The position numbers were made by a program, and so were the translations under genes. Of a stretch of 12,014 nt of DNA, positions 1-7,762 are shown one piece after another (the first letter of the stretch is position 1; the number at the start of each line of letters is the position of its first letter). This DNA comes from an uncultured Lachnospiraceae bacterium (GTDB lineage Bacteria > Bacillota > Clostridia > Lachnospirales > Lachnospiraceae): positions 1 through 12,014 of the forward strand of contig CADBTO010000276.1 in assembly GCA_902797565.1 (NCBI GenBank). Direction: 5' to 3'. The notes below the pieces were generated by a model. That model was not told where the DNA came from, did not search any database, and saw only the letters and a program-made list of their open reading frames with translations.

Positions 1-167
1 AGGATCAGCTCCCGCTCCCGCCCGGACAAATCCTCTCCCGTCTTCTCATCTGCCACTTCCACAATATCCAGCTTCACATAGCGCCCCAGCCGCTTCTGGT
101 ACTCCGCACAGGCATCCCTGAAAAACGCTTCTTTCAGCTTTCCAACGGCAATGATCCGCATCCTCAT
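1..167 (-). CDS. rlmH: RlmH, 23S rRNA pseudouridine-1915 N3-methyltransferase (N-terminal part only)
   Basis: RlmH is a SPOUT-class, SAM-dependent enzyme that methylates pseudouridine 1915 in helix 69 of 23S rRNA on the assembled 70S ribosome. The window holds the first 55 codons of a family usually near 159 residues; the SAM-binding knot at the C-terminus lies beyond the left edge. The visible start MRMRIIAVGKLKEAFF, followed by AEYQKRLGRY and LDIVEVADEK, matches the Gram-positive RlmH pattern (IxAVGKLKE, then YxKRL, then IxEVxDEK). I chose the ATG at 167 because it aligns in length with known N-termini; a second in-frame ATG at 161 would give a protein two residues shorter. A GAGG at 181-184 serves as SD, somewhat far away at 13 bases, and it lies inside the last codons of the upstream gene, whose stop is only 5 bases away. 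Translational coupling is therefore likely. The family assignment is secure, but the gene is incomplete here. Confidence 0.93.
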   Translation of the reverse strand, partial: MRMRIIAVGKLKEAFFRDACAEYQKRLGRYVKLDIVEVADEKTGEDLSGRERELI

Positions 168-172
168 ACCGA

Positions 173-1579
173 TCAGTCATCCTCACTCTCTTCGCTGTCT
201 TCGTCCGCTTCACTCTCCTCCGGCCGCTCCTCATGCGTTTCAGCCGGTTCCCCGGATTGTTCCGCCGGTGTGTCCTGGTCTTCTGTTACTGCCGTACTGC
301 CACTTTCTCCCACATCCGAATCCAGCTCTTCATCCTGCTTTCCTTTCTTCGGTTCCGGATCTGATGGCGCTGTTTCATCCCGTCCATCCTGCTGTCTTGA
401 AAACCCGGACTCCTTCTGACGGTCTGCCTTCCGGTCGTCCGGCTCTTTTTTTCCGGGAGTTTTCCCGTTTTTCTTATTTTTATCCTTTTTTCCTTTGGAA
501 TCCGCCTCTTCCTCCCCGGCAGCGTCCTCGTCTTCCTTTTCCTTCTCGTCCTCTGCTTCCATACTCCGCTGCCCGCCCTCGCTTCCGCCGGGCCGATACG
601 CATAACTGCAGCGCAGCACTTCGCTTTTCTGCCCATGCCCATCCACCACCAGGATCGACAGGATATGGCTCCCCTCCGGAATCCAGATCGGCCCCGTATA
701 GCAGCTCGAATGCTCATTCGGACGGCTGCCATTCCAGGTATAGTAGATCCTGGCCTGAGGAACTTCCGTGGTAATCGTCACACGCGTCGGCACAGAAAAC
801 GAGCCGCTGCCCGGCGAAACTTCCGGATACTCCGGCAGCGTATAATACACAAAAAAAAGGCCGCTCGCTTCTTCGCCCCACTTCCCGTTTCCATTCCTGC
901 AAACCGCGCGAACAAGCGTTTCCCCTTCGGTAATCTCGAGCGGAGCCGTATATTTCATTGCGCCAGCCTCTGACGGATCACTGCCATCCATCGTATAAAA
1001 GATCTCATATCCCTGAGGGGACGTAATGGCCAGTTCAATATCGACTGAATACTGCCCTTCTTCCTTCGAAAAACCGGGTTTATCAATAAATGTATCCAGA
1101 AGCAGCTGCTCCGCCTCCAGGCTCCCTGCCTCTGCCCCTTTCTGCAGCCAGCCTTTTGCCTCCAGTTCTTTTCCCTCCAGAAGCAGCACCCTGCCAAGTG
1201 CAAGCAGCAGCTCGCCATCTTCCGGATTCCTCTGCAGCAGACGTTCATATGCAGACTGCGCCTCCGCCAGCTGTCCCTTCGCCTCTGTTTCCCGCGCATA
1301 CTTTTGAAGATACGCATACGAATTGAAATACAGGATCTGGGCGCTCAGCCCCCCTGCAACCAAAACAAGAAGGAAAACGAAAACTGCCTTCCTTCTCTGT
1401 CGTTTCTTATTCTGTTCTTCTATCCGCCGCGCTTTCTCCTGCTTCTCTTCATCCAGAATGCCCGGCAGAATATCATCCTCTAATATATTGTAATCCGGCA
1501 CCATCTGGACGGCCTGCCCACACTTGGTACAATAGACCAGGCCATCCTCGATTTCCTCGCCGCAGCGCTCACATTTCAT
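173..1579 (-). CDS. Membrane-anchored zinc-ribbon / TPR / tandem chitobiase-C-terminal-like protein with long charged tail
   Basis: This is a 468-residue protein of unknown function. Residues 3-20 form a four-cysteine zinc ribbon (C3, C6, C17, C20). A basic stretch (about 57-64, KKRQRRK) precedes one membrane helix at about 65-86, which predicts the ribbon inside the cell and the rest outside. Residues 88-165 look like TPR or Sel1-type helical repeats. Two beta-sandwich units follow at about 167-245 and 252-330, each with the pattern of the chitobiase/beta-hexosaminidase C-terminal domain (FYTMDGSDPS and YYTWNGSRPN, then a Y..P.....G segment). Residues 331-468 are highly charged and probably disordered, Lys/Asp/Glu-rich and ending in a strongly acidic run. 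No catalytic domain is visible, so a structural or surface-binding role is an inference. The SD is weak: GAGG lies 13 bases upstream and GGA 7 bases upstream of the ATG. The gene sits 107 bases after folD and 5 bases before rlmH. Proteins of this architecture occur in clostridia, to my knowledge without an assigned role. Confidence 0.85.
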   Translation of the reverse strand: MKCERCGEEIEDGLVYCTKCGQAVQMVPDYNILEDDILPGILDEEKQEKARRIEEQNKKRQRRKAVFVFLLVLVAGGLSAQILYFNSYAYLQKYARETEAKGQLAEAQSAYERLLQRNPEDGELLLALGRVLLLEGKELEAKGWLQKGAEAGSLEAEQLLLDTFIDKPGFSKEEGQYSVDIELAITSPQGYEIFYTMDGSDPSEAGAMKYTAPLEITEGETLVRAVCRNGNGKWGEEASGLFFVYYTLPEYPEVSPGSGSFSVPTRVTITTEVPQARIYYTWNGSRPNEHSSCYTGPIWIPEGSHILSILVVDGHGQKSEVLRCSYAYRPGGSEGGQRSMEAEDEKEKEDEDAAGEEEADSKGKKDKNKKNGKTPGKKEPDDRKADRQKESGFSRQQDGRDETAPSDPEPKKGKQDEELDSDVGESGSTAVTEDQDTPAEQSGEPAETHEERPEESEADEDSEESEDD

Positions 1580-1626
1580 ATCATTTTCCAGACCTCGCTC
1601 TCCATCCGGAGTGAAACGTTAATGGG

Positions 1627-1668
1627 CTGTCCCATCTGGATTTCCATTCTGAAATCCAGACGAGACAG
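1627..1668 (-). other. Strong intergenic RNA stem-loop between folD and the zinc-ribbon gene
   Basis: An 18-base-pair stem joins 1651-1668 to 1627-1644 around a six-base loop (AGAATG as read on the minus strand). On the minus strand all 18 positions pair, two of them as G-U wobbles (1632/1663 and 1634/1661). On the plus strand the same two positions would be A-C mismatches, so the structure fits RNA of the coding direction. There is no U-tract after the 3' arm, so it is not a standard intrinsic terminator. An alternative 7-bp hairpin (1664-1670 with 1682-1688) begins inside the folD stop codon and shares the bases 1664-1668, so the two cannot form fully together. Possible roles are 3'-end protection of the fhs-folD message, a processing site, or control of the downstream gene. 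The structure is seen directly; its role is inference. Confidence 0.7.
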
Positions 1669-1686
1669 GTCATTAAGCCAAACCTG

Positions 1687-2529
1687 TCATTCACGCGGCA
1701 CGCCATACACCGTATTGTACATCAGCATCGCAATCGTCATCGGGCCAACCCCGCCGGGAACCGGCGTGATCGCGGATGCAACCGGCTCCACCGATGCAAA
1801 ATCCACATCTCCGCAAAGCTTGCCGTTCTCGTCCCGATCCATGCCGACATCAATTACCACAGCCCCTTCTTTGACATAAGAAGCATCCACCATCTTCGCA
1901 CGTCCGATCGCCACGATCAGGATGTCCGCCCTCTTGCATACTTCCCGCAGATCCTTCGTATGGCTGTGTGTGACCGTGACTGTGGCATTCTCCCGGAGCA
2001 TCAGAAGTGCCATTGGCTTCCCGACAATATTGCTCCGCCCGACAATCACGCATTCCTTCCCATCCATTTCGATCTGGCTGCGCTTCAAAAGCTGGATGAT
2101 CCCGGCCGGCGTACAGGACACGAAGCCGGGCTGGCCGATCGACAGCGCGCCCACACTCATCGGATGGAACCCGTCCACATCCTTCTCCGGCGCAATCGCC
2201 CGGATTACCGCATCCTCATCAATCTGCTTCGGAAGCGGCAGCTGGACAAGGATCCCGCCCACAGCCGGATCCGCATTCAGCTTCCCGACCAGTTCCAGAA
2301 GTTCTTCCTGGGTCGTCTCACCGGGAAGTTCATAAGACAGGGACTCGATCCCCACATATTCGCAAGCGCGCTTCTTGTTTTTCACATAGGTCTGGGAAGC
2401 AGGATTGTCCCCCACCAGGATCACCGCCAGTGAAACCTTCTTCCCCTCCGCCTTCAGCTGCGTTACCTTTTCCTTTAATTCGTCTTTAATTTCCTGGGAA
2501 ATCCGTTTCCCATCAATGATCATTGCCAT
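1687..2529 (-). CDS. folD: FolD, bifunctional methylenetetrahydrofolate dehydrogenase / methenyltetrahydrofolate cyclohydrolase
   Basis: FolD interconverts 10-formyl-THF, 5,10-methenyl-THF and 5,10-methylene-THF in the cytosol, using NAD(P). The 280-residue length is typical. The N-terminal catalytic domain shows the YxxxK motif (Y48 to K52, the cyclohydrolase lysine), then GILVQLPLP and the KDVDGFHP signature. The Rossmann part carries CTPAG, the GRSNIVGKP nucleotide-binding motif and the C-terminal PVPGGVGPMT signature. All key motifs are intact. The ATG at 2529 is preceded by GGGAG with 7-base spacing; a second in-frame ATG two codons later is too far from that SD. The gene starts 18 bases after the fhs stop, so the two enzymes probably come from one message and act in sequence, with Fhs making the 10-formyl-THF that FolD converts onward. 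A strong stem-loop follows the stop. No separate fchA cyclohydrolase gene is present in the window. Confidence 0.97.
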   Translation of the reverse strand: MAMIIDGKRISQEIKDELKEKVTQLKAEGKKVSLAVILVGDNPASQTYVKNKKRACEYVGIESLSYELPGETTQEELLELVGKLNADPAVGGILVQLPLPKQIDEDAVIRAIAPEKDVDGFHPMSVGALSIGQPGFVSCTPAGIIQLLKRSQIEMDGKECVIVGRSNIVGKPMALLMLRENATVTVTHSHTKDLREVCKRADILIVAIGRAKMVDASYVKEGAVVIDVGMDRDENGKLCGDVDFASVEPVASAITPVPGGVGPMTIAMLMYNTVYGVPRE

Positions 2530-2547
2530 GCTATCTCTCCCAAGGCA

Positions 2548-4218
2548 TTAGAACAGTCCAACAATATTCCCGTCTTCATCAACATCAATGTCAAACGCCG
2601 CCGGACGCTTGGGCAGCCCCGGCATCGTCATCATATTCCCCAGAACCGCTACCACAAAACCGGCACCAGCACTGGGATATACTTCCCGAACCGTAATCTC
2701 AAAGTCCGTCGGACGCCCCAGCTTCTTCGGGTCATCTGACAGCGAATACTGGCTCTTTGCCATACAGACCGGCAGATTCCCCAGCCCCATCTGTTCCAGG
2801 TTCTGGAGCACCCGCTCTGCAGCAGCGGAGTAGGACACGCCCTTCGCGCCGTAAATCTCTTTTGCCACAGCCTCGATCTTCTCCTTCAAAGATGCCGCAT
2901 CTTCATACAGCAGATGGAACGCACTCTCTCCCTGCTCAATCACGGAAAGTACCGCATCCGCAAGGTCAAGCCCGCCTTCTCCGCCTTTCGCGAAAACTTC
3001 CGAAAGTGCAAACGAGGCACCCTGCTCCCGGCAGAAGTCTTCTATGACACGCAGTTCCTCCGCACTGTCCGTATCGAAACGGTTGATTGCCACAACCACC
3101 GAAACACCGAATTTCTTAAGATTTCCAATATGGGCACCCAGGTTCGGCAGGCCTTTTTTGAGCGCCTCCACATTCTCTTCTTTCAGATCTGCTTTCGCCA
3201 CGCCGCCATTATACTTCAGCGCACGAACTGTCGCAACAAGCACCACGGCATCCGGAGAAAGGCCGGTCTTCCTGCATTTGATATCAAAGAATTTCTCCGC
3301 ACCCAGATCCGCGCCGAACCCGGCCTCCGTCACAACCACATCCGCCAGACGCAGCGCCGCTTCCGTGGCACGCACGGAATTGCAGCCATGCGCAATATTT
3401 GCAAACGGCCCGCCGTGTACGATCGCCGGCGTATGCTCCAAAGTCTGGATCAGGTTCGGCTGAATGGCGTCTTTCAAAAGTGCCGCCATCGCACCCACTG
3501 CATGCAGATCCTCTGCCGTCACCGGCTTCCCCGCAAAATCATAAGCGACAATCATCTTGCCCAGCCGCTCTTTCAAATCCTGCATATCCTTTGCCAGGCA
3601 GAAGATCGCCATGACTTCCGTGGCAACTGAGATAACAAAATGATCCTCCCGAACCATCCCGTCCGCCTTGCTGCCCAGCCCGATCACGATATTCCGAAGC
3701 GCACGGTCATTCATATCTTCGCAGCGCTTGACCACGACATTCCGGGGATCAATCCCCAGTTCATTCCCCTGCTGGATATGATTGTCCAGAAGGGCACAGA
3801 GCAGATTGTTCGCGGACGTGATTGCATGGAAGTCTCCGGTGAAGTGGAGATTGAGATCCTCCATCGGCACCACCTGGGCATATCCGCCGCCTGCCGCACC
3901 GCCTTTGATTCCAAAGCAGGGACCCAGCGACGGTTCCCTCAGTGCAAGGCAGACCTTTTTCCCTCTCTTCCTGATGGCATCCGCCAGCCCGATGCTGGTC
4001 GTGGTTTTCCCTTCTCCGGCAGGCGTCGGGTTGATCGCCGTAACAAGAACCAGCCGCCCCTTGCGCCGCGCTTCGATCTCTTTCAGAAACGCCTCGGAGA
4101 GTTTTGCCTTGTAATGGCCATATGGCAAAAGCGCCTCTTCCGGAACCTCCAGTTCCTCTGCTACGTTCTGTATCCTTCGAAGCTTACACTCCCTGGCAAT
4201 CTCTATATCGCTTTTCAT
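2548..4218 (-). CDS. fhs: Formate-tetrahydrofolate ligase (10-formyl-THF synthetase)
   Basis: Fhs condenses formate with THF at the cost of ATP to give 10-formyl-THF. It is the entry of formate into the methyl branch of the Wood-Ljungdahl pathway and a source of one-carbon units for purines and formyl-Met. The 556-residue length is usual for the family. The P-loop-like TPAGEGKTT is at residues 65-73, the glycine-rich family signature [14 protein letters not shown] with [12 protein letters not shown] follows in the N-terminal third, and the second family signature [12 protein letters not shown] is at 328-339. The ATG at 4218 has an AAGGAG SD at 9-base spacing. The gene starts 19 bases after the ftsK stop and is followed at 18 bases by folD. 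The pair alone does not prove acetogenesis, because many non-acetogenic clostridia carry both; acsABCD or metF-type genes are not in this window. Confidence 0.98.
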   Translation of the reverse strand: MKSDIEIARECKLRRIQNVAEELEVPEEALLPYGHYKAKLSEAFLKEIEARRKGRLVLVTAINPTPAGEGKTTTSIGLADAIRKRGKKVCLALREPSLGPCFGIKGGAAGGGYAQVVPMEDLNLHFTGDFHAITSANNLLCALLDNHIQQGNELGIDPRNVVVKRCEDMNDRALRNIVIGLGSKADGMVREDHFVISVATEVMAIFCLAKDMQDLKERLGKMIVAYDFAGKPVTAEDLHAVGAMAALLKDAIQPNLIQTLEHTPAIVHGGPFANIAHGCNSVRATEAALRLADVVVTEAGFGADLGAEKFFDIKCRKTGLSPDAVVLVATVRALKYNGGVAKADLKEENVEALKKGLPNLGAHIGNLKKFGVSVVVAINRFDTDSAEELRVIEDFCREQGASFALSEVFAKGGEGGLDLADAVLSVIEQGESAFHLLYEDAASLKEKIEAVAKEIYGAKGVSYSAAAERVLQNLEQMGLGNLPVCMAKSQYSLSDDPKKLGRPTDFEITVREVYPSAGAGFVVAVLGNMMTMPGLPKRPAAFDIDVDEDGNIVGLF

Positions 4219-4237
4219 GAATACGGACTCCTTTATC

Positions 4238-7200
4238 TCATGATGCTTTCATCAGTTCATCAAATTCCTGGGACGACACCAGGATCTTCCGCGGCTTCGT
4301 CCCTTCTTCCGCGCCTACGACACCCGCCACTTCCAGCTGGTCCATAATCCGCGCCGCCCGGTTGAACCCGATCTTGAAATTCCGCTGCAGCATTCCGATC
4401 GATGCCTTCTCTTTCTCCAGGATGAACCGCCCGGCTGCTTCAAAATAGGAATCCCGCTCATCGAAGCCGTCCCCGCTCTGCAGCCCCATCTGCTCAGAAA
4501 CGCTTGCCGTGCTTGCAATATCCTGTACCAGCGCGTCGTCATAGACCTGCCCTTCAAACTGGCTGCGGATATAATCACAGACCTCGGACACTTCGTCATC
4601 ACTGACAAACGCCCCCTGTACACGAATCGGTTTCACATACCCCTGGGGGTAATAAAGCATATCACCCTTTCCAAGCAGCTTTTCCGCTCCCACCATGTCC
4701 AGGATGGTCCGCGAATCCACGCCGCTCGTCACTGCAAACGCAATCCGGGATGGCATATTCGCCTTGATCAGCCCGGTAATGACATTTACAGAAGGCCGCT
4801 GGGTCGCAATAATCAAATGGATCCCCGCTGCCCTTGCAAGCTGCGCCAGACGACAAATCGCCTCTTCCACTTCGCTGGAAGAAACCATCATCAAATCTGC
4901 CAGCTCATCCACAATGACCACGATCTGCGGCATCCTCTTGGCTGCGACCATCGTTTTTTTATTTCCCACCTGGATCTCGATCTGCCCGTTCTGGATCTTC
5001 GCGTTATAGCCCTTCATATCCCGAACGCCTGCTTCAGCAAATTTCTGATACCGGTCCGTCATCTCTTTGACAGCCCAGTTCAGCGCACCAGCCGCCTTCT
5101 TCGGATCTGTCACAACCGGAATCAAAAGATGCGGGATTCCATTGTAAACAGACAGCTCCACCACCTTGGGATCAATCATGATGAATTTCACATCCCGTGG
5201 ATCTGCCTTGTACAGAATACTCATAATGATGGTATTGATACAGACAGACTTTCCGGATCCGGTCGCGCCCGCAATCAGAAGATGCGGCATCTTCGCAATA
5301 TCGGATATCACCACCTGCCCGCCAATATCCCGCCCCACGGCAAAAGAGATATTGGATTTGCTCTTCGCAAATTCCTGGCTCTCCATCAGTTCCCGGAACG
5401 AAACCATCACAACTTCTTTGTTCGGCACCTCGATTCCCACAGCCGCTTTCCCGGGGATCGGCGCTTCAATCCGCACATCCTGTGCAGCCAGATTCAGCTT
5501 GATATCATCCGCAAGGTTCACAATCTTCGAAACCTTGACCCCTTTCTCCGGAGCCAGTTCATAACGCGTCACAGCAGGACCGCAGCTGATATTGAGCAAA
5601 GATACCCTCACGCCAAAGTTCGTCAACGTATTCTGCAGCTTCATAGCCGTCTCTTCCAGAACCAGCCGGGGCGTACCCTTGGCGGACCTGGGTATCTGCA
5701 AAAGATCGGTGGTTGGCAGGCTGTATTCCAGAATTTCCTGTTCAATCGGAATAATCGGTGCACCCGCCTCTCTTTCATCCGCTTCCTGCACCGCACTCGA
5801 ACTGCTGCCGCTCCTCGAAGCCATTCCGGAAGAACTCCTGATCGAAGAAGTGCCAGGCAGATGGCTTCCCAGGGAACTGCGCACCGGACGCTCTGCCGCA
5901 TATGCGGCTTCGGCCTCCACAGCCGGGGCTTCCTCTGCTTCGGCAGCCATCACAGACGCCGCTTCCGCACCCGGGGCCACCGCTTCCATCGTTTCAGCTG
6001 CCAATGCTGCCGCTTCCACAGCAGCCAGCGCAGTCACAGCTTCCGCACCCAGGTCTTCCACGGCAAACGCTGCCAGTGCCGCCGCTGCCGGAGCTTCCAC
6101 CATTTCGGCAGCCACAGCAGGGACTTCCACCGTTTCAGCAGCCAGCGCAGCCGCTGCCGGAGCACTCGGGGCTTCCGCCGTGAAATCCTGCTGCGGCATT
6201 GCCGCCTCAGACACCCTGACTGCCTCGATGGCCTGCATCTGGTGCTTCTCGCTCCTTGCAATCGATGAAGCCACAGCCGCCCAGCTCCCAAATCCCGGCA
6301 ATTTCACCGCATCAACATCGACCTGCTCCACTTCCTCGCGCAGCGCTTCCGGAATCACAGGCATTTCCATCCGAATCTGCGGCACATCACCCGCATCCGG
6401 ATATCCCGCATCTTCTGCGCCTGCAAGTGCCTGACCACCTGCATACACTGCTTCATCCATCGGCACTGCCAGGCCTGCATACGCAGCTTCATCCAAAGGC
6501 ACAGCCAGGCCTGCATACGCAGCTTCATCCGGAAGGGCTGCCCCGCTTGCATACACGGCTTCATCCGCAAAGGCTTCCTCGTCTTCCTCCACCATTCCGC
6601 TGACCGGAATGGATGACAGGGAAAGACGTACCGGAGGCTCCAGATCGGCTGCCATACCTGCCTGGTCGTATCCCGCTTCTGCTGGTCCCGCCTCTGCCGC
6701 TTCCAGCCCTGCCATCGTTCCAAGTGCCGTCATATCCACTGGAACCCCGGCATTTCCCGCCAGTTCTTCGTTTTCCTGCCTGCTTTGGCTCTGGCGGAGC
6801 ATCTGCGGTGTAATGGCACGGACTTCCTGCCTCTGCGCCATAGGTACCAGTTCCGTCGCAGACAGCGCCACGCCCATCACACGCCGCTCCCGGCGCAGCG
6901 GCCTTGGCCCTGCCGCATCCTCTGAAACTTCTTCCTTCTTATGGAAGAGCCCGCCTTTCGGGAAAAGCCCTCCCTTCAGCAAACCCTTGCGCTTTTTCTG
7001 TTTTGTTTCCTGTTTTATTTCCTGCCTGATTTCCCGTCTGCTTTCCTGCCTGTTTTCCGGAATTTCCTTCAAACGCTTTTCCCGTTCCTGTCTTTCCCGC
7101 TGCTTTTTCTCCAGCTTTTCAGCCCGCACCACATTCTCTGCTTCCTGTGCTGCACGGCGTTCTTTCTGTTCTTTCTCACGCTTGCGCCGACGCAGTGCCG

Positions 7201-7693
7201 CGCGCCGTTTTTGCCTCAGGATCTGGTATACAATCGTTTTGCCAGACAGGATGATTGCACAAATACCCAGACAAGACAACGTAATAAGGTAGGCCCCGAA
7301 CAACCCCAGAAAACGGGTGAAAAAAGCCGCAAAGACTCCGCCAAAGAAGCCGCCGCCGCTTTTTTCTCCCATTCCCAGTTCAAAGGCACGGACAGGTCCG
7401 ATTGCATCACTGCCATGGATCAGTAGTTCAAAGACCACGCAGCAGGACACATACAGCCCAAAACCACAGCCCGCTTTCCAAACGGCAGGCTGCTTCCAGT
7501 TGTTCGCAACCAGAAAAAAGCCACTAACCAGAAAGCCCAGAGGAAAGATATAGGTCATCACCCCGAAGAGTCCGAATCCAATGTCCGCAATCCCCCGGAT
7601 GTACCGCCCTCCCAGGCTGACATTCCCTATGAAAAACACGGCCGAAAGCAGGACAAAAACCCACAGGCCGAGTTCTTTTTTATTCACTTTCAT
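4238..7693 (-). CDS. ftsK: FtsK/SpoIIIE-family DNA translocase with very long Ala/Glu-rich linker
   Basis: This is a septum-anchored hexameric ATPase that pumps chromosomal DNA through the closing division or sporulation septum. At 1151 residues it is clearly longer than B. subtilis SpoIIIE (under 800). Residues 9-150 hold about four membrane segments. Residues 157-250 are a Lys/Arg/Glu-rich, possibly coiled-coil stretch that includes [14 protein letters not shown]. The linker from about 250 to 650 is low-complexity and contains four 12-residue repeats (377-424) and an Ala/Glu-rich zone (about 503-602). The motor is intact: Walker A GATGSGKS at 809-816 and Walker [10 protein letters not shown] with D929 and E930. 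The C-terminal gamma winged helix (about 1083-1151) includes [16 protein letters not shown] and should read polar DNA motifs. GGGGAG lies 5 bases before the ATG. I cannot tell from sequence alone whether it acts as a vegetative FtsK, a sporulation SpoIIIE, or both. The glgA stop is 69 bases upstream and fhs follows at 19 bases. Confidence 0.96.
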   Translation of the reverse strand: MKVNKKELGLWVFVLLSAVFFIGNVSLGGRYIRGIADIGFGLFGVMTYIFPLGFLVSGFFLVANNWKQPAVWKAGCGFGLYVSCCVVFELLIHGSDAIGPVRAFELGMGEKSGGGFFGGVFAAFFTRFLGLFGAYLITLSCLGICAIILSGKTIVYQILRQKRRAALRRRKREKEQKERRAAQEAENVVRAEKLEKKQRERQEREKRLKEIPENRQESRREIRQEIKQETKQKKRKGLLKGGLFPKGGLFHKKEEVSEDAAGPRPLRRERRVMGVALSATELVPMAQRQEVRAITPQMLRQSQSRQENEELAGNAGVPVDMTALGTMAGLEAAEAGPAEAGYDQAGMAADLEPPVRLSLSSIPVSGMVEEDEEAFADEAVYASGAALPDEAAYAGLAVPLDEAAYAGLAVPMDEAVYAGGQALAGAEDAGYPDAGDVPQIRMEMPVIPEALREEVEQVDVDAVKLPGFGSWAAVASSIARSEKHQMQAIEAVRVSEAAMPQQDFTAEAPSAPAAAALAAETVEVPAVAAEMVEAPAAAALAAFAVEDLGAEAVTALAAVEAAALAAETMEAVAPGAEAASVMAAEAEEAPAVEAEAAYAAERPVRSSLGSHLPGTSSIRSSSGMASRSGSSSSAVQEADEREAGAPIIPIEQEILEYSLPTTDLLQIPRSAKGTPRLVLEETAMKLQNTLTNFGVRVSLLNISCGPAVTRYELAPEKGVKVSKIVNLADDIKLNLAAQDVRIEAPIPGKAAVGIEVPNKEVVMVSFRELMESQEFAKSKSNISFAVGRDIGGQVVISDIAKMPHLLIAGATGSGKSVCINTIIMSILYKADPRDVKFIMIDPKVVELSVYNGIPHLLIPVVTDPKKAAGALNWAVKEMTDRYQKFAEAGVRDMKGYNAKIQNGQIEIQVGNKKTMVAAKRMPQIVVIVDELADLMMVSSSEVEEAICRLAQLARAAGIHLIIATQRPSVNVITGLIKANMPSRIAFAVTSGVDSRTILDMVGAEKLLGKGDMLYYPQGYVKPIRVQGAFVSDDEVSEVCDYIRSQFEGQVYDDALVQDIASTASVSEQMGLQSGDGFDERDSYFEAAGRFILEKEKASIGMLQRNFKIGFNRAARIMDQLEVAGVVGAEEGTKPRKILVSSQEFDELMKAS
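5890..6185 (-). repeat. Ala/Glu-rich low-complexity segment inside the ftsK linker
   Basis: This part of ftsK encodes about 100 residues made almost only of Ala, Glu, Val, Met and Pro, with imperfect units such as [29 protein letters not shown] and [14 protein letters not shown]. Degenerate copies recur at the DNA level (for example TTTCAGC(A/T)GCCA and CGGCAGCCA on the plus strand) without a strict period. Such sequence would give a flexible or weakly helical tether between the membrane domain and the motor. It also produces long open frames on the opposite strand, which are composition shadows. Confidence 0.75.
6422..6565 (-). repeat. Four tandem 36-base repeats in ftsK (12-residue units)
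   Basis: Four exactly in-frame 36-base units encode [36 protein letters not shown] and [12 protein letters not shown] (residues 377-424 of the FtsK protein). The hexamer GCATAC recurs on the plus strand at 6441, 6477, 6513 and 6549, which gives the constant 36-base period. The two central units are nearly identical at the DNA level (GCATACGCAGCTTCATCC in both), which points to recent duplication by slippage or unequal exchange. Copy number could vary between strains. Confidence 0.92.
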
Positions 7694-7715
7694 CTATACT
7701 CCCCTATGAACCAGA

Positions 7716-7748
7716 CAGGCGGGGCACAGCCGCAGCGTTCCTCGCCTG
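7716..7748. other. Imperfect hairpin in the glgA-ftsK gap
   Basis: CAGGCGGGG (7716-7724) can pair with CCTCGCCTG (7740-7748) around a 15-base loop. Read as plus-strand RNA it is a continuous 9-bp stem with one G-U pair, followed by CCTATTTTC. Read as minus-strand RNA it has an internal A-C mismatch and no U-run after it. It is therefore a poor terminator for glgA and, if functional, would better suit an antisense transcript ending before glgA. Its role is uncertain. Confidence 0.35.
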
Positions 7749-7762
7749 CCTATTTTCATCGT

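Noticed and set aside
46..234. 62-codon minus-strand frame across the rlmH start
   Set aside because: The neighbouring frame from 167 gives the conserved RlmH N-terminus, so this one is out of frame with a real gene.
151..774. 207-codon plus-strand frame over the charged tail of the zinc-ribbon gene
   Set aside because: Pro/Arg/His-rich low-complexity product, antisense to a protein with clear domains; composition shadow.
1581..1673. 30-codon Trp-rich frame after folD as a trp-type leader peptide
   Set aside because: Four Trp codons come largely from the stem-loop arms (TGGA), the SD is poor, and no tryptophan gene follows.
4219..4237. THF riboswitch before fhs
   Set aside because: Only 19 bases separate ftsK and fhs, far too short for that aptamer, and none of its core is visible.
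4817..6268. 483-codon open frame on the plus strand opposite ftsK
   Set aside because: Its product is Arg/His/Ser-rich without recognisable motifs and it lies antisense to the intact FtsK motor and linker. It is a shadow of codon use in ftsK.
5592..6434. 280-codon Ala/Ser-rich open frame on the plus strand
   Set aside because: The Ala/Ser repeats mirror the Ala-codon-rich ftsK linker on the other strand. No RBS or family match supports it.
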